From: Nostoc commune NIES-4072
Lineage (GTDB): Bacteria; Cyanobacteriota; Cyanobacteriia; Cyanobacteriales; Nostocaceae
Reading direction: 5' to 3'
Assembly: GCF_003113895.1 (NCBI RefSeq)
Contig: NZ_BDUD01000001.1
Location: 5,371,608-5,435,607 of the forward strand
DNA length: 64,000 nucleotides
Shown here: piece after piece, positions 43,042 to 53,114 of the stretch
How the letters are laid out: every line of letters starts with the position of its first letter
How positions within the stretch are numbered: position 1 is the first letter of the stretch
Program-made: the position numbers and the translations under genes
The notes under the pieces: model-generated
The model's input: only the letters and a program-made list of their open reading frames with translations
Databases searched by the model: none
Told to the model about the DNA's origin: nothing

Positions 43042-43077
43042 AAGACGCAAAATTAAAATTTGCGTCTTTTATTTTTT
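43042..43077. terminator. Bidirectional terminator between convergent genes
   Basis: AAGACGCAAA and TTTGCGTCTT form a perfect 10-bp stem with a 7-base loop, followed by TTATTTTTT on the plus strand and preceded by A/T on the other, between the porin gene and the DUF6745 gene. Confidence 0.7.
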
Positions 43078-43125
43078 GTGCAAAAGCAAAAATCGAACCC
43101 AGTAAAAATGCTCGGTTTGATAAAC

Positions 43126-44217
43126 TCAGCTTTGTACAGCAAATTCTTCTGGATCAATTTCCCAATTTACCCAGCGAATTGCTTCACGCGCTGATTTCAT
43201 ATCAGGCGGAACTCGCAAGACATGAATGAATCCTGTACTGGGACAAGTCATTTTTAATAAGTAAATTGGTTCTTCATCTACATCATTATCTATTTTTAAT
43301 AGAGTATATTCTTTCCAAAAATCTAATTCAATAGCTTGTAATTCTTGGCAAATTCTAGCGTAACCGATACCCTGAATTAACACTCGGCGTAGTTCAGCGT
43401 TTTCTTCTGTTAAAAGCCATTGAGATTGCCATTGTTGGGGGTGGATTTTACCGTATTTTTCAGGTAAGGTTACACCGTGGTAGGAGTAGAGGCTATATCC
43501 ATCAGTAAATTCAATGGCGGGTTCGCCTTCAGCGTGGAGGCGATTTTGATTGTCGAAGCGCAGGTGAAGGGGGCGATCGCAAATAATACAAATATCATCA
43601 TACGCAAACAACCAACCACATTCTTGAATTAAAGATTGCAATACTTTCCATTCCTCTTGAGGATAAACAATGTTCAAAACAGAGATACAGAAATCAAACC
43701 CAGTCATCCAATTACCGTGGCTTTCAGGTTTAAAGCAGTCATTAAGTTGCATTTCAATCCACCACGAAAAATCCTCTCTTTGCTCGTTTAGTTCAATGCT
43801 AAAGTTTTCACTTAAATCGTTGTATATTTTATGATTTAAGGGATCATCTACCACATAAAAAAAACAGTTATCTAATTGCTTACATACTTGGCTTCCAAAC
43901 AGTTGATTGAGTTTACTCAACAATTCGTGAAAAAAAAGTAACGAAAATAAGCTCCCTAAACTATTTGGTTCATTGAGGTAATTGTCTATAAATTGAGATG
44001 ACATTCGTTTTAGCATCCAGTTGCAGGCTGCATAAGGACTATCCTGAAAAAAGATTTCAGGCTGTTCATAGTCAATTGCAATATAGGCAGCTTTGACCGC
44101 TTCCGCCGCTTTTTCACGATCAATTCGCTCAGTTGAAAGAGCGATCGCTCTCCACTTTTCCCGATACACTGGAATCAAAGCTTCTTGCTCAGGCGTTAAC
44201 TTCTCAATCAGCGACAT
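43126..44217 (-). CDS. DUF6745-type protein
   Basis: 363 residues, ATG start. The C-terminal half carries the conserved blocks GWLFAYDDICIICDRPLHLR, EGEPAIEFTDGYSLYSYHGV.LPEKYG and LLKMTCPSTGFIHVLRVPP that I associate with DUF6745, seen in cyanobacteria and other bacteria, often beside leucine-rich-repeat genes. Soluble, function unknown. The start overlaps the previous gene by 14 bases, so the two are translated together. Confidence 0.75.
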   Translation of the reverse strand: MSLIEKLTPEQEALIPVYREKWRAIALSTERIDREKAAEAVKAAYIAIDYEQPEIFFQDSPYAACNWMLKRMSSQFIDNYLNEPNSLGSLFSLLFFHELLSKLNQLFGSQVCKQLDNCFFYVVDDPLNHKIYNDLSENFSIELNEQREDFSWWIEMQLNDCFKPESHGNWMTGFDFCISVLNIVYPQEEWKVLQSLIQECGWLFAYDDICIICDRPLHLRFDNQNRLHAEGEPAIEFTDGYSLYSYHGVTLPEKYGKIHPQQWQSQWLLTEENAELRRVLIQGIGYARICQELQAIELDFWKEYTLLKIDNDVDEEPIYLLKMTCPSTGFIHVLRVPPDMKSAREAIRWVNWEIDPEEFAVQS

Positions 44218-44497
44218 ATCGCCAACCTTCAGGCTCGTATTCCCGTTGAATTTTCACCATCCAGTCACCTTGGGGAATAGAAATAGCTTTATGCTCCTCA
44301 TGGGCAAGTAATGCCGACTCTGAAAACACACGCAAATAGAGTGTGCTATCTTTATCGTATAATTCCGCGTCTCCCTCAGTAATGCGATGCTTATGCCCTG
44401 TAACTTCGCCTTCTGCCAAAGTTAAGTGAGGTATTTTTTGTCCTTCAATTTGCTGCACAGGCAGTAAAATTACATCACCTTGGCGAATCGGTTTCAT
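44204..44497 (-). CDS. Small unknown partner of the DUF6745 gene
   Basis: 97 residues from ATG 44497 (MKPIRQGDVILLPV); nine more codons are open upstream but start inside promoter-like sequence. All-beta, with LTLAEGEVTGHKHRI containing two His, QGDWMVKIQREYEPEGWRYV at the end. The stop overlaps the start of the DUF6745 gene by 14 bases, a conserved-looking pairing. Function unknown. Confidence 0.75.
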   Translation of the reverse strand: MKPIRQGDVILLPVQQIEGQKIPHLTLAEGEVTGHKHRITEGDAELYDKDSTLYLRVFSESALLAHEEHKAISIPQGDWMVKIQREYEPEGWRYVAD

Positions 44498-44583
44498 GGT
44501 TTTGCTTTCCTGACATGGGTACAAACCCTACTTCGCTTTTGCTTTCAAATTTGGTTTAATTTTGGCACAAGCTATATGAAAGT

Positions 44584-44792
44584 GGGCATTGGGAATTGGG
44601 CATGGGGCATTGGGAATTGCTTATTTCTACCTTATCTTCCAATACTTGTCGATTAAGGGAAATAAGGAGAAAGGGAGAAAAACCCTTTTCCCTTTTCCCC
44701 AAACTCAATTCCGGGTTGAAAATGCTTAACCGAGCAGCATTGCCTTATCTCCTTCATCCCTCCATGCCCAATGCCCCATGCCCCATGCCCCA
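44584..44792. repeat. Facing heptamer tracts around a MITE
   Basis: Left tract (44584-44618) reads GGGCATTGGGAATTGGGCAT..., right tract (44760-44792) reads ATGCCCAATGCCCCATGCCCC..., so they are complementary and could pair over ~30 bases. MITE copy B sits between them. No credible gene lies in 44525-45052. Confidence 0.65.
44640..44742. repeat. MITE family CAATAC, copy B
   Basis: Starts CAATACTTGTCGATTAAGGG and ends GCTTAACCGAGCAGCATTG; interior has AAGGGAGAAAAACCC and CTTTTCCC arms. Flanked by CCTTATCTTC (44630-44639) and CCTTATCTCC (44743-44752), 9 of 10 identical, the 10-bp target duplication also seen for copies A and C. Terminal repeats are more diverged than in copy A. Confidence 0.8.
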
Positions 44793-45052
44793 AGATATTT
44801 TGAAAACTGTAGTCGCCAATTATGCGTTAGATAAGTTAAAGATTGAAATAGCTGGAAATTCACACCCAGCGTTCCCCTCCTCTACCCTCTGGGACAGGCT
44901 GGGCCATAAGTTCAGCAGATTTTATCCCAAGCAGGCAGTTTATGTGAGGATTAAATCACTGCCCTAAGCGTGACCTTTTATCTTGACAATTTGCAAAAAT
45001 TACCTCAACTTGACTGTTTAGCTTAGTAGCTCTTCTTTTTATTAAAATTTCC

Positions 45053-47701
45053 ATGTCAACTCTCGTCATTGTCGAATCTCCAACCAAAGCTCGTACCATT
45101 CGCAACTACCTGCCAGCAGGCTATCGGGTGGAGGCGTCTATGGGTCATGTGCGTGACCTCCCCCAGTCGGCTAGTGAAATTCCTGCTGCCGTCAAAGGAG
45201 AATCATGGGCGCAGCTAGGGGTAAATGTGGACGCCGACTTTGAACCGGTGTATGTTGTCCCGAAAGACAAAAAGAAAATTGTTACCCAGCTCAAAGATGC
45301 CCTCAAAGATGTAGATGAACTGATTCTGGCAACGGACGAAGACCGGGAAGGTGAAAGCATTAGTTGGCATTTATACCAATTGCTGAAGCCGAAAGTTCCG
45401 ACTAAGCGGATGGTGTTTCACGAAATTACCCAAGAGGCGATCAAAAAAGCCCTGAAAAACTGCCGCAATATCGATGAGCAGTTGGTTCGCGCCCAAGAAA
45501 CACGGCGGATCTTAGATCGACTGGTGGGTTATACTCTGTCTCCACTGCTATGGAAAAAAATCGCCTGGGGATTATCTGCTGGGCGAGTGCAATCTGTAGC
45601 TGTGCGACTTTTAGTCACTAGGGAACGCCAACGCCGCGCTTTCCGCGAGGGTACGTACTGGGATTTGAAAGCTAGTTTATCAAAGGAAAAAACCCCCTTT
45701 GCTGCCCAACTGGTAACATTGGCAGGAACCAAAATCGCTAACGGCAGCGATTTTGACGCAGCAACTGGACAAATTACCGCAGGTCGCAATGTCTTGTTGC
45801 TAAACGTTGACCAAGCTGTAGCCCTCAAGGAACGCCTAACAGGGAAAACCTGGAGTGTTACCGAGATGGAGGAACGCCCAGTGACGCGCAAACCGTCGCC
45901 ACCGTTCACCACTTCAACGTTGCAACAAGAATCTAACCGGAAATTGCGCCTCTCAGCTCGTGACACGATGCGGGTTGCCCAGAATTTGTACGAGCAGGGG
46001 TATATTACCTATATGCGGACAGATTCGGTACATTTGTCAGATCAAGCGATCGCAGCTGCTCGGAGTTGTGTAGAAAAGCTTTACGGTCAACAATACCTCA
46101 GTCCCCAACCACGGCAATACACCACCAAATCTAAAGGCGCACAAGAGGCGCACGAAGCAATTCGTCCAGCAGGTAGCACCTTCCGCACCCCCCAAGAAAC
46201 TGGTCTGGGCGGTCGAGAACTTGCTGTCTACGATTTGATTTGGAAGCGGACTGTCGCCTGTCAAATGGCTGATTCCCGCCAAACTCAAATTACCGTGCAA
46301 TTGCAAGTTGAGGATGCTGGATTCCGTTCTTCTGGTAAACGGATTGAATTTCCAGGATACTTACGTGCCTACGTTGAAGGTTCAGACGACCCAGAAGCAG
46401 CACTGGAAGACCAGGAAGTGATTTTGCCGAATCTGAAAGTCGGAGATCATCCCGATTGTACAGATTTAGAAGCAGTTGGGCACGAAACCCAACCGCCAGC
46501 TAGGTACACCGAAGCTTCTTTAGTGAAAACCTTAGAAAGCGAAGGTATCGGTCGTCCCAGTACCTACGCCAGCATTATTGGCACAATAATTGACAAAGGT
46601 TATGCCCATTTGGTGAGTAACGCTCTTATTCCCACCTTCACCGCTTTTGCCGTCACCGACTTATTGGAAAAATATTTCCCGGACGTTGTTGATCCCAGTT
46701 TTACCTCAAAGATGGAGCAAACCTTGGATGACATTGCTACAGGTGAAGCGAAATGGCTACCCTACTTGCAGCAATTCTATTTGGGAGAAAAAGGGCTAGA
46801 AACCCTGGTAAAAGAACAGGAAAGTCAAATTGATGCCACCAAAGCTAGGACTGTAGAACTGGAGAATCTAGATGCCAAAGTCCGCATTGGGAAATATGGC
46901 CCTTACATTGAAGTTGAAAATGGTGAGGGGGTTATCACCGCTTCAATTCCCAAAGACTTGACACCAGCCGACCTCGACCCCAAACAGGTAGAAGTATTGC
47001 TGCGACAAAAAATCACAGGCCCCGACCAGGTAGGCCGGCATCCCGAAACTGGCGAACCAATTTATGTGAAAATTGGTGCTTATGGGCCTTATGTCCAATT
47101 GGGTGACAAAACCGACGAAAACCCCAAACCTAAACAAGCCTCCCTACTCAAGGGTGTCACCCCAGAAACCGTTACCCTAGAAATGGCTGTTGGTCTGTTG
47201 GCACTACCCCGGACATTAGGAGTTCATCCAGTTACTGGCGGCAAAATCCAAGCAAGTTTAGGGCGCTTTGGCCCTTATGTAGTTCATGACCAGGGTAAGG
47301 AAGGGAAAGACTACCGTTCTCTAAAAGCTGCTGATAATGTATTGACAATTAGCTTAGAACGTGCATTGGAGTTATTGTCTGAACCCAAAAAAGGACGCAG
47401 TTCTACAAACAGCAAATCTAAGGCCGCTTTACGCGAATTGGGTACACATCCAGATGATGGAGAAACAATAAACATCTACGATGGCCCTTATGGCCCTTAC
47501 ATTAAGCATGGCAAAACTAATGTGAGTATCCCAGAAGGTCAAACGGTAGAAAATATAACCCTGGCTGAGGCGCTGAACTTGTTGTCAGCTAAAGCATCAA
47601 CAGGGAAATCGACTCGCAAAACGACTAAATCAACGACTTCCAAATCTAAGTCAACTGCTAAGTCAACAACCTCTACGAAAAAAAAGGGCACAGAAGGTTA
47701 A
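45053..47701 (+). CDS. topA: DNA topoisomerase I
   Basis: 882 residues, ATG start. Type IA enzyme that relaxes negative supercoils. TOPRIM domain ([26 protein letters not shown]), catalytic Tyr in [22 protein letters not shown] and [12 protein letters not shown]. Instead of zinc ribbons, the C-terminal third has repeated [13 protein letters not shown] / [11 protein letters not shown] / [12 protein letters not shown] / [11 protein letters not shown] modules (residues ~605-845) and ends in a Lys/Ser/Thr-rich tail, as usual in cyanobacteria. Monocistronic. Confidence 0.96.
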   Translation: MSTLVIVESPTKARTIRNYLPAGYRVEASMGHVRDLPQSASEIPAAVKGESWAQLGVNVDADFEPVYVVPKDKKKIVTQLKDALKDVDELILATDEDREGESISWHLYQLLKPKVPTKRMVFHEITQEAIKKALKNCRNIDEQLVRAQETRRILDRLVGYTLSPLLWKKIAWGLSAGRVQSVAVRLLVTRERQRRAFREGTYWDLKASLSKEKTPFAAQLVTLAGTKIANGSDFDAATGQITAGRNVLLLNVDQAVALKERLTGKTWSVTEMEERPVTRKPSPPFTTSTLQQESNRKLRLSARDTMRVAQNLYEQGYITYMRTDSVHLSDQAIAAARSCVEKLYGQQYLSPQPRQYTTKSKGAQEAHEAIRPAGSTFRTPQETGLGGRELAVYDLIWKRTVACQMADSRQTQITVQLQVEDAGFRSSGKRIEFPGYLRAYVEGSDDPEAALEDQEVILPNLKVGDHPDCTDLEAVGHETQPPARYTEASLVKTLESEGIGRPSTYASIIGTIIDKGYAHLVSNALIPTFTAFAVTDLLEKYFPDVVDPSFTSKMEQTLDDIATGEAKWLPYLQQFYLGEKGLETLVKEQESQIDATKARTVELENLDAKVRIGKYGPYIEVENGEGVITASIPKDLTPADLDPKQVEVLLRQKITGPDQVGRHPETGEPIYVKIGAYGPYVQLGDKTDENPKPKQASLLKGVTPETVTLEMAVGLLALPRTLGVHPVTGGKIQASLGRFGPYVVHDQGKEGKDYRSLKAADNVLTISLERALELLSEPKKGRSSTNSKSKAALRELGTHPDDGETINIYDGPYGPYIKHGKTNVSIPEGQTVENITLAEALNLLSAKASTGKSTRKTTKSTTSKSKSTAKSTTSTKKKGTEG

Positions 47702-48179
47702 TTGTAAGTCAGCTAATTTTGGACTTCGACTTTGCTCAGTCGAACGATTTTGAATTAAAAGAATTTTGGGGTTTATGCCCCAATACAGTTCAGTTAAGCT
47801 TTTTTCTCTCCCCCTGCCTCCCCTGCTCAAGAACAGCCTGCTTTAACAGATAAATTTGCTTAACCCAAGCGTATTGGTTTATGCCCTGCCCCTTGTAAGC
47901 AAAATAAATCTAAAATCTAAAATTCCTAATCAAGAGTCCAAAGTCCGATCCCTAACTCTTGACCCTTGATATCCATCCTTGATAGGATGCAGTTCAGTAG
48001 GTGCAAGTGTGATACTCTAAAAAGTAAGGGAAAACACAACGCCAAATTTTAGAAGTGGCTTATGTCCCAAACACGGGATTGTTTATCAGCCCGGTTGGAA
48101 GCCAGAGGTGCGAAAATATGCCAATTTCTGCGTACCTGTTAATCAAAAATTGAGGTAGTATCTCAGGAGCCGTCAGTTC
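47702..48179. other. Intergenic region with MITE copy C and a possibly structured leader
   Basis: 478 bases. MITE C occupies 47781-47876. At ~48000-48179, upstream of a 46-residue gene, there are unusually GC-balanced blocks (ACGGGATTGTTTATCAGCCCG, GTTGGAAGCCAGAGG) that could fold; no known riboswitch was recognised. Confidence 0.5.
47781..47876. repeat. MITE family CAATAC, copy C
   Basis: 96 bases: starts CAATACAGTTCAGTTAAGC, ends GCTTAACCCAAGCGTATTG, with CTCCCCCTGCCTCCCCTGC inside. Flanked by perfect 10-bp direct repeats GTTTATGCCC (47771-47780 and 47877-47886). This copy fixes the element ends for the family. Confidence 0.9.
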
Positions 48180-48320
48180 ATGGACTATATAGAAAAGGTG
48201 CTGGAAAAGGTTAAGGAATTAGCACGGAGGCTAATTGAGAGCCTGTTAGGGCCAGAGGCAGAACCGGAACCGGAACTGATTCCGATTCCTGTAAACGATC
48301 GCTCGCGTCGTCGCCACTAA
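48180..48320 (+). CDS. 46-residue conserved-looking small protein upstream of aroQ
   Basis: ATG at 48180 with CAGGAG nine bases upstream. Sequence begins [20 protein letters not shown], an amphipathic helix, followed by an acidic/proline stretch ([12 protein letters not shown]) and a basic end (DRSRRRH). Stop lies 7 bases before the aroQ start, so co-translation is likely. Codon choice and the good ribosome site support a real gene. Function unknown. Confidence 0.7.
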   Translation: MDYIEKVLEKVKELARRLIESLLGPEAEPEPELIPIPVNDRSRRRH

Positions 48321-48327
48321 TCTCAAA

Positions 48328-48789
48328 GTGCTCAACTCGACGTTGCAATCCTTAAGCATTCTGGCACTGCATGGGCCAAACTTAAATTTGCTAGGACAGC
48401 GAGAACCAGGAATTTATGGTGCGTTGACTCTAGCTGAAATTAACCGCCTGTTAGAAGAAGAGGGATTCAAGATACAGGCGAAAGTTTTTTCTGTGCAGTC
48501 AAATCATGAAGGAATTTTGGTAGATACTATTCATGCCGCATTAGGACAACATCACGGGATTTTGATTAATGCAGGGGCATATACCCATACAAGTGTGGCA
48601 TTGCGAGATGCGATCGCGGCTGTTAACTTGCCCACAGTCGAAGTACATCTAAGTAATATTTACCGTCGGGAAGATTTTCGCCATCATTCGTACATCGCCC
48701 CAGTAGCGATTGGTCAAATAAGTGGTTTTGGCGCACAAAGTTACTTGTTAGGCTTACAAGCACTGGTTAATCATTTAAGAAGCATATAA
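48328..48789 (+). CDS. aroQ: 3-dehydroquinate dehydratase, type II
   Basis: 153 residues, GTG start. Third step of the shikimate pathway. Type II signatures: [18 protein letters not shown] with the catalytic Tyr, the loop Arg in [29 protein letters not shown] and [18 protein letters not shown] with the catalytic His. Forms dodecamers. Directly follows a 46-residue gene. Confidence 0.95.
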   Translation: MLNSTLQSLSILALHGPNLNLLGQREPGIYGALTLAEINRLLEEEGFKIQAKVFSVQSNHEGILVDTIHAALGQHHGILINAGAYTHTSVALRDAIAAVNLPTVEVHLSNIYRREDFRHHSYIAPVAIGQISGFGAQSYLLGLQALVNHLRSI

Positions 48790-48866
48790 GCATGAAAAAT
48801 CAATTGATTTTAAATTTTGGATTTTGGATTTTAGATTAAATTCTTGAATCTAAAATCTAAAATTGT

Positions 48867-49799
48867 ATGCGTTACTCTCCTATAAGTCGGTTTAGAGGTA
48901 CTTTACTCGGAGCATTCCTAGGGGAAAGTTTAAGTACTGGTAATATACAGTCTCAGAGTTACCTGGATTTGGGCAGAATGGCGGTTCTAGGTACTGAGAG
49001 TTTGATTGCGTTGGGTAGATTAGATTTAGATGATTGGATAGCGCGTCAGCAACAAGAATCTCTTAACTTAGCAGTAACTGATGACATATCGATTAAAATA
49101 ATTCTTGCGACACTACCAGTAGCACTTTTTTTTCACGAAAATCCGATTAAGCTTCGACAAAACTTGCTGCATGTCCTAAAAATCTGGGAGGATGACCCAA
49201 TAGTAAGGGATGGAACGCTAGCAGTAGGATATGCGATCGCTCTTGCCTTAACTGAAAAACTTAACCCCCGAACCCTCATCCCACAAACAATTTCTTTTCT
49301 CGGACAAACGCCGACATCAATACCAAAAAAATTATTAACAGTTCAGAATTTATTAGAGCAAGGGGCAGGATTGTCAAGGGCGCAAGCTGAGTTTGCTAAA
49401 GAAGAACTCAGTAACACTATTTCTATGGCATTCTACTGCTTTTTGAGTACCTTGGAAGATTTTCGGCTGGCAGTTTTGCGGGCTACTCACAATGGCAATT
49501 TTATGCAACATGCTACGCCTCTAACCTCACAAACTACAGGTGCAATTACTGGTGCTTTATCAGGAGCATATAACGGTATAGGTGGAATTCCGGTAAATTG
49601 GCAATTGCTCTTGCAGAGGAATTCTCCAGTATGGGGACTAGCTAGCTTTTCCCAAATGTTAAAATTGGCGGATGCATTTGTAGCGGTGTGGTCAGGAGTG
49701 TATGATCTTACCTTAAATCCAACGGAGTTAACTGAGGAGGGATATGAGGTGGCTTTGCTTTGTGTTTACGCAGCTCCTCGCGTTATTCGGTCGCGTTAA
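48867..49799 (+). CDS. ADP-ribosylglycohydrolase-like protein lacking metal ligands
   Basis: 310 residues, ATG start. Begins with the family's RFRGTLLGAFLGESL and ends with an all-helical core including TTGAITGALSGAYNGIGGIPVNW, as in the ARH/DraG fold. The acidic residues that bind the two Mg ions are not visible: where DTD precedes the GAI.GA helix, this protein has PLTSQ, and the N-terminal GD..G is GESLSTG. So it is probably a non-catalytic relative. Located 77 bases after aroQ behind an ATTTTGG heptamer tract. Confidence 0.7.
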   Translation: MRYSPISRFRGTLLGAFLGESLSTGNIQSQSYLDLGRMAVLGTESLIALGRLDLDDWIARQQQESLNLAVTDDISIKIILATLPVALFFHENPIKLRQNLLHVLKIWEDDPIVRDGTLAVGYAIALALTEKLNPRTLIPQTISFLGQTPTSIPKKLLTVQNLLEQGAGLSRAQAEFAKEELSNTISMAFYCFLSTLEDFRLAVLRATHNGNFMQHATPLTSQTTGAITGALSGAYNGIGGIPVNWQLLLQRNSPVWGLASFSQMLKLADAFVAVWSGVYDLTLNPTELTEEGYEVALLCVYAAPRVIRSR

Positions 49800-50046
49800 T
49801 CCTATCTATTTTTACCGAATAACAGTGCAGATACTAAACACTGAAGACTACTAAATCTAGCCAAAAACTAAAAAACTTATATACTAGAATTTTTCAGAAA
49901 AACTTTGGACTGATTCTGTAGGTAGCTATTGTGGCAAATCAGCTTTAATTAGGCTCCATCACTGGAGTTGCGATCGCAGCTAATCAAACTTCCCTGATGA
50001 TTGTCTTATTTTGAGCCATCAAAGTCAGCAATTGCAGGCAGAAATA

Positions 50047-52710
50047 ATGAAAATAAAGCAATTTTTGCAATTCTTAACCCAGCAATTGACTAACTGGCGG
50101 CGACAGTACAAAGGACTACGCCGTAAGGGAAAGTTAATGAGAAGTCCCAAAAGCAAAACCCATAGAAGGGAACTTCTAAGGACTGTGCTTAAGAATATAA
50201 TTCTATTTTTATCAAAAACCAATGATAAAAGCGAGCGCCGAAAACAAGAAAGAGCGCTTCAGTCAAAAACAAAATCGGTCAAAACTAAGAGTACTATTTA
50301 TGGAGTTGCTTTAGATTGGGTACATGAACAGCGTTCCTTGGTAATTTTAGCGATCGCTCTAGTGTCCCTGACTGGTGTTATTGGGCATAAATTATACAAC
50401 CAAACTCAAATCCAAATCGGAAATCCTGCGCCCCAAACAATTACAGCGCCTTACACAGCTAGCATTGAAGATCAGAAAAAAACAGAGTCACAGCGCCAAG
50501 CTGTTAGTGAAACATCCTTACAGGTGTTGATGATTAATGCGCGAATGAACGAACAAATCAACGAAAATTTGCAAAAACTTCTGGATGATGGCAATGAAAT
50601 TCGCGCCGTTGCTGGAGCTTTTCCTTTTTTTGATCCTGTAGTTTTGTCCATCTCTACCCAGCGTTACCTCCGCTCTTGTCCTGATTTGGAATGGCAAGCA
50701 CTACTAATAGCTGTAGAAAATACTAAAAATCAGCATAAGAAAGGAACAAGACGAACCACCGCCTCATCCGCACCCAATCAGCCACTAACGCCACAGAAGA
50801 CAAAGCCTGTTGATTTTTCTCAAAACACTGATTTTACTCAAGCAGTAGCAGAACTAGAATCTTACCGCGTCACTTCTGAGAAAAACTTGTCTTTAGTGAT
50901 TTCCCAAATTTACCAAACACGGCAAAGATACACCCAAGCCACTGCCAAGCTTTTACAGTTAGAGACTGTTACCCCAGAAGCAGTATATGAAGAATCCGTA
51001 CTTTTGGATTTGTCAGATGAGGAGTGGGAAAAAACACAAATGGGAATCCATCAAAGTGCAGAGCGGATTCTCACCCAAGGCATCCCACAAGGACTGCCAA
51101 AAAATATCTTACAAGATGCGGTGAGTTTACAATTGCAGTTTTTTGTACCAGAATCTGCCGAATCTTTGGCAAAGAAGCTTTTGTTAGCTGTACTCAAGCC
51201 GAATCTGCAAAAAGATGAAGAACAAACCAGAGAAAACGCTCAAAAGGCTGCTGCTGGTGTGTCACCCGTGATGGTGAAGGTACGGTATGGCCAGGTGATT
51301 GTCAGAAAAGGGGTGCAGATTACTGCATGGAACTTTAAGGTGCTGGAGCATTATCACCTGGTTCGCCGGGAGGTAAAATGGCAGGAGTTAGTGAAGTTAG
51401 CAGGTGTAATTGCGATCGCCATTGGCATTTTTGTCTGGGTAGAACGGCATGTCGATTACGAATTGCGACAACGCGATCGCTTGTTAGTGTTATTGCTGAC
51501 TTTAAGTGTGCCAGGGTTGGTAACGATGGGATTGCCTTATACCACCTGGAGTGCCCTTGGTTTATTGTTGGGAAGCTTTTACGGCCCCATTTTAGGATTG
51601 ACAGTTGTCGGACTGCTGTTGCCGATATTAGCTATTAGCTTGGATATAAGCAAGGCTGCGCTTTTAGCTGGTGTAGGAGGAGGAATATTAGGTAGTTACA
51701 TAGCGCAAAGATTGCGATCGCGTGAAGAATTGGCATTATTGGGTGTTGCGATCGCTTTAACTCAGGGCGGTATTTATCTGGTTGTTAAAATTTTAATTGG
51801 TCAAGCATTCGGTTCAACTTGGTATCTCGTCCTCCGAGAAGCCGGATTGTTTGCTTTATCCGGTTTAGGCTGGAGTATTGTAGCTTTAGGGTTGAGTCCT
51901 TATCTAGAAAAAGTTTTTGATTTAGTTACCCCAATCCGTTTAGCGGAGTTGGCGAACCCTAACCGCCCTTTATTAAAACGACTTGCTACTGAAACTCCCG
52001 GAACTTTTCAACATACGCTGCTTGTGGCTACCCTTGCTGAAGCTGCTGCCAAAGAACTAGGATGTAATGTGGAACTAGTCAGGGCTGGTACATTATATCA
52101 CGATATTGGCAAAATGCACGACCCCCTTGGATTTATTGAAAATCAAATGGGGGGGCCGAATAAACATGATACAGAGATTAAAGACCCTTGGAAAAGTGCA
52201 GAAATTATTAAAAAGCACGTAACTGAAGGGTTGGTGATGGCGCGTAAACACCTTTTACCGACAGCAATTCAAGCTTTTATTCCAGAGCATCAGGGAACGA
52301 TGCTGATTGCCTATTTCCATCATCAAGCGCAGCAAATGGCTCAAGAAGATCCAAGTTTAACAGTAGACGATGCAGATTTTCGCTACGATGGCCCGATTCC
52401 TCAATCACGGGAAACCGGAATTGTCATGTTAGCAGATTCTTGCGAAGCGGCGCTGCGATCGCTCGAAGCATCGGCTAAACCTCTGGGAGAGAAGCGATCG
52501 CTTAAAGATGTTTCGACTGAACAAGCTTTAGCAATGCTTAATAATATTCTGCGTGCCAAATGGCAAGACAATCAACTCGTAGATTCAGGATTAACACGAG
52601 AAGAAATGTCAAAAATTGCCCAAATATTTGTGGATGTTTGGCAGCAATTTCATCACAAACGGATTGCTTATCCGAAGTTGAAGGCTAGTAACACTGCGCG
52701 GAATTCGTAA
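50047..52710 (+). CDS. 7TM-HD phosphodiesterase (PgpH type)
   Basis: 887 residues from ATG 50047 (a TTG 12 codons upstream is possible). Layout: basic N-terminal region, one helix (~100-118), large external 7TMR-HDED domain (~120-455), about seven membrane helices (~460-640), then a cytoplasmic HD domain (~665-830): HTLLVATLAEAAAKEL, TLYHDIGKM, PEHQGTMLIAYFHHQA. PgpH proteins hydrolyse the second messenger c-di-AMP. Standalone gene. Confidence 0.9.
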   Translation: MKIKQFLQFLTQQLTNWRRQYKGLRRKGKLMRSPKSKTHRRELLRTVLKNIILFLSKTNDKSERRKQERALQSKTKSVKTKSTIYGVALDWVHEQRSLVILAIALVSLTGVIGHKLYNQTQIQIGNPAPQTITAPYTASIEDQKKTESQRQAVSETSLQVLMINARMNEQINENLQKLLDDGNEIRAVAGAFPFFDPVVLSISTQRYLRSCPDLEWQALLIAVENTKNQHKKGTRRTTASSAPNQPLTPQKTKPVDFSQNTDFTQAVAELESYRVTSEKNLSLVISQIYQTRQRYTQATAKLLQLETVTPEAVYEESVLLDLSDEEWEKTQMGIHQSAERILTQGIPQGLPKNILQDAVSLQLQFFVPESAESLAKKLLLAVLKPNLQKDEEQTRENAQKAAAGVSPVMVKVRYGQVIVRKGVQITAWNFKVLEHYHLVRREVKWQELVKLAGVIAIAIGIFVWVERHVDYELRQRDRLLVLLLTLSVPGLVTMGLPYTTWSALGLLLGSFYGPILGLTVVGLLLPILAISLDISKAALLAGVGGGILGSYIAQRLRSREELALLGVAIALTQGGIYLVVKILIGQAFGSTWYLVLREAGLFALSGLGWSIVALGLSPYLEKVFDLVTPIRLAELANPNRPLLKRLATETPGTFQHTLLVATLAEAAAKELGCNVELVRAGTLYHDIGKMHDPLGFIENQMGGPNKHDTEIKDPWKSAEIIKKHVTEGLVMARKHLLPTAIQAFIPEHQGTMLIAYFHHQAQQMAQEDPSLTVDDADFRYDGPIPQSRETGIVMLADSCEAALRSLEASAKPLGEKRSLKDVSTEQALAMLNNILRAKWQDNQLVDSGLTREEMSKIAQIFVDVWQQFHHKRIAYPKLKASNTARNS

Positions 52711-52713
52711 CTT

Positions 52714-53103
52714 TTAGTCGAGATGCCTCAGATTTTGTAGCAGAGTAGAACTTCCACCTTTTCTAGCAAGTTCAGCCATCCATTTTTTGGTTCCAAATAT
52801 TCCGTTCATCAAAGCAGGAATACTCAAATCTACATCTAGGGTTTTCCAATGTAATCCTTCACCAGAAGGTGTTACCTCTACTTTTGCTAAGTCCTTAACT
52901 AAAGCACCTGCTAGCCCTTGTCCTACCTCTGAAGGGAACCCAAACATACATTTGTTAGACAAAAAAACTATAATCATTCCTAAGTAAGCGTCATAAAAAG
53001 CACGAGTTGCTCGTGGTTCAGATGTGGCGATCGCATCTGAGTTTACTCTGGCATTGGCTAGCTTTTCTTTTAATTCTTCTGTAGCCGCAATTTTCTTAAC
53101 CAT
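52714..53103 (-). CDS. DUF2442 family protein
   Basis: 129 residues, ATG start. DUF2442 pattern: ASEPRATRAFYDA-type N-terminal part, F..P...GQGLAGALVKDLAKVEVTPSGEGLHWKTLDVDLSIPALMNG and FGTKKWMAEL. Usually found as small regulators or antitoxin-like proteins; function unproven. Lies 11 bases after the TetR gene on the same strand, so they form an operon. The C terminus overlaps nothing; pgpH ends convergently 3 bases away. Confidence 0.8.
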   Translation of the reverse strand: MVKKIAATEELKEKLANARVNSDAIATSEPRATRAFYDAYLGMIIVFLSNKCMFGFPSEVGQGLAGALVKDLAKVEVTPSGEGLHWKTLDVDLSIPALMNGIFGTKKWMAELARKGGSSTLLQNLRHLD

Positions 53104-53114
53104 AATATTCTCGC

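Noticed and set aside
44596..44967. Plus-strand open frame of ~123 codons before topA
   Set aside because: Composed of heptamer repeats (MPNAPCPMP-type text) and MITE copy B; overlaps a mobile element.
48000..48179. Known riboswitch or RNase P/6S-type RNA upstream of the small gene
   Set aside because: I looked for conserved motifs of these RNAs and found none; kept only as a possible structured leader.
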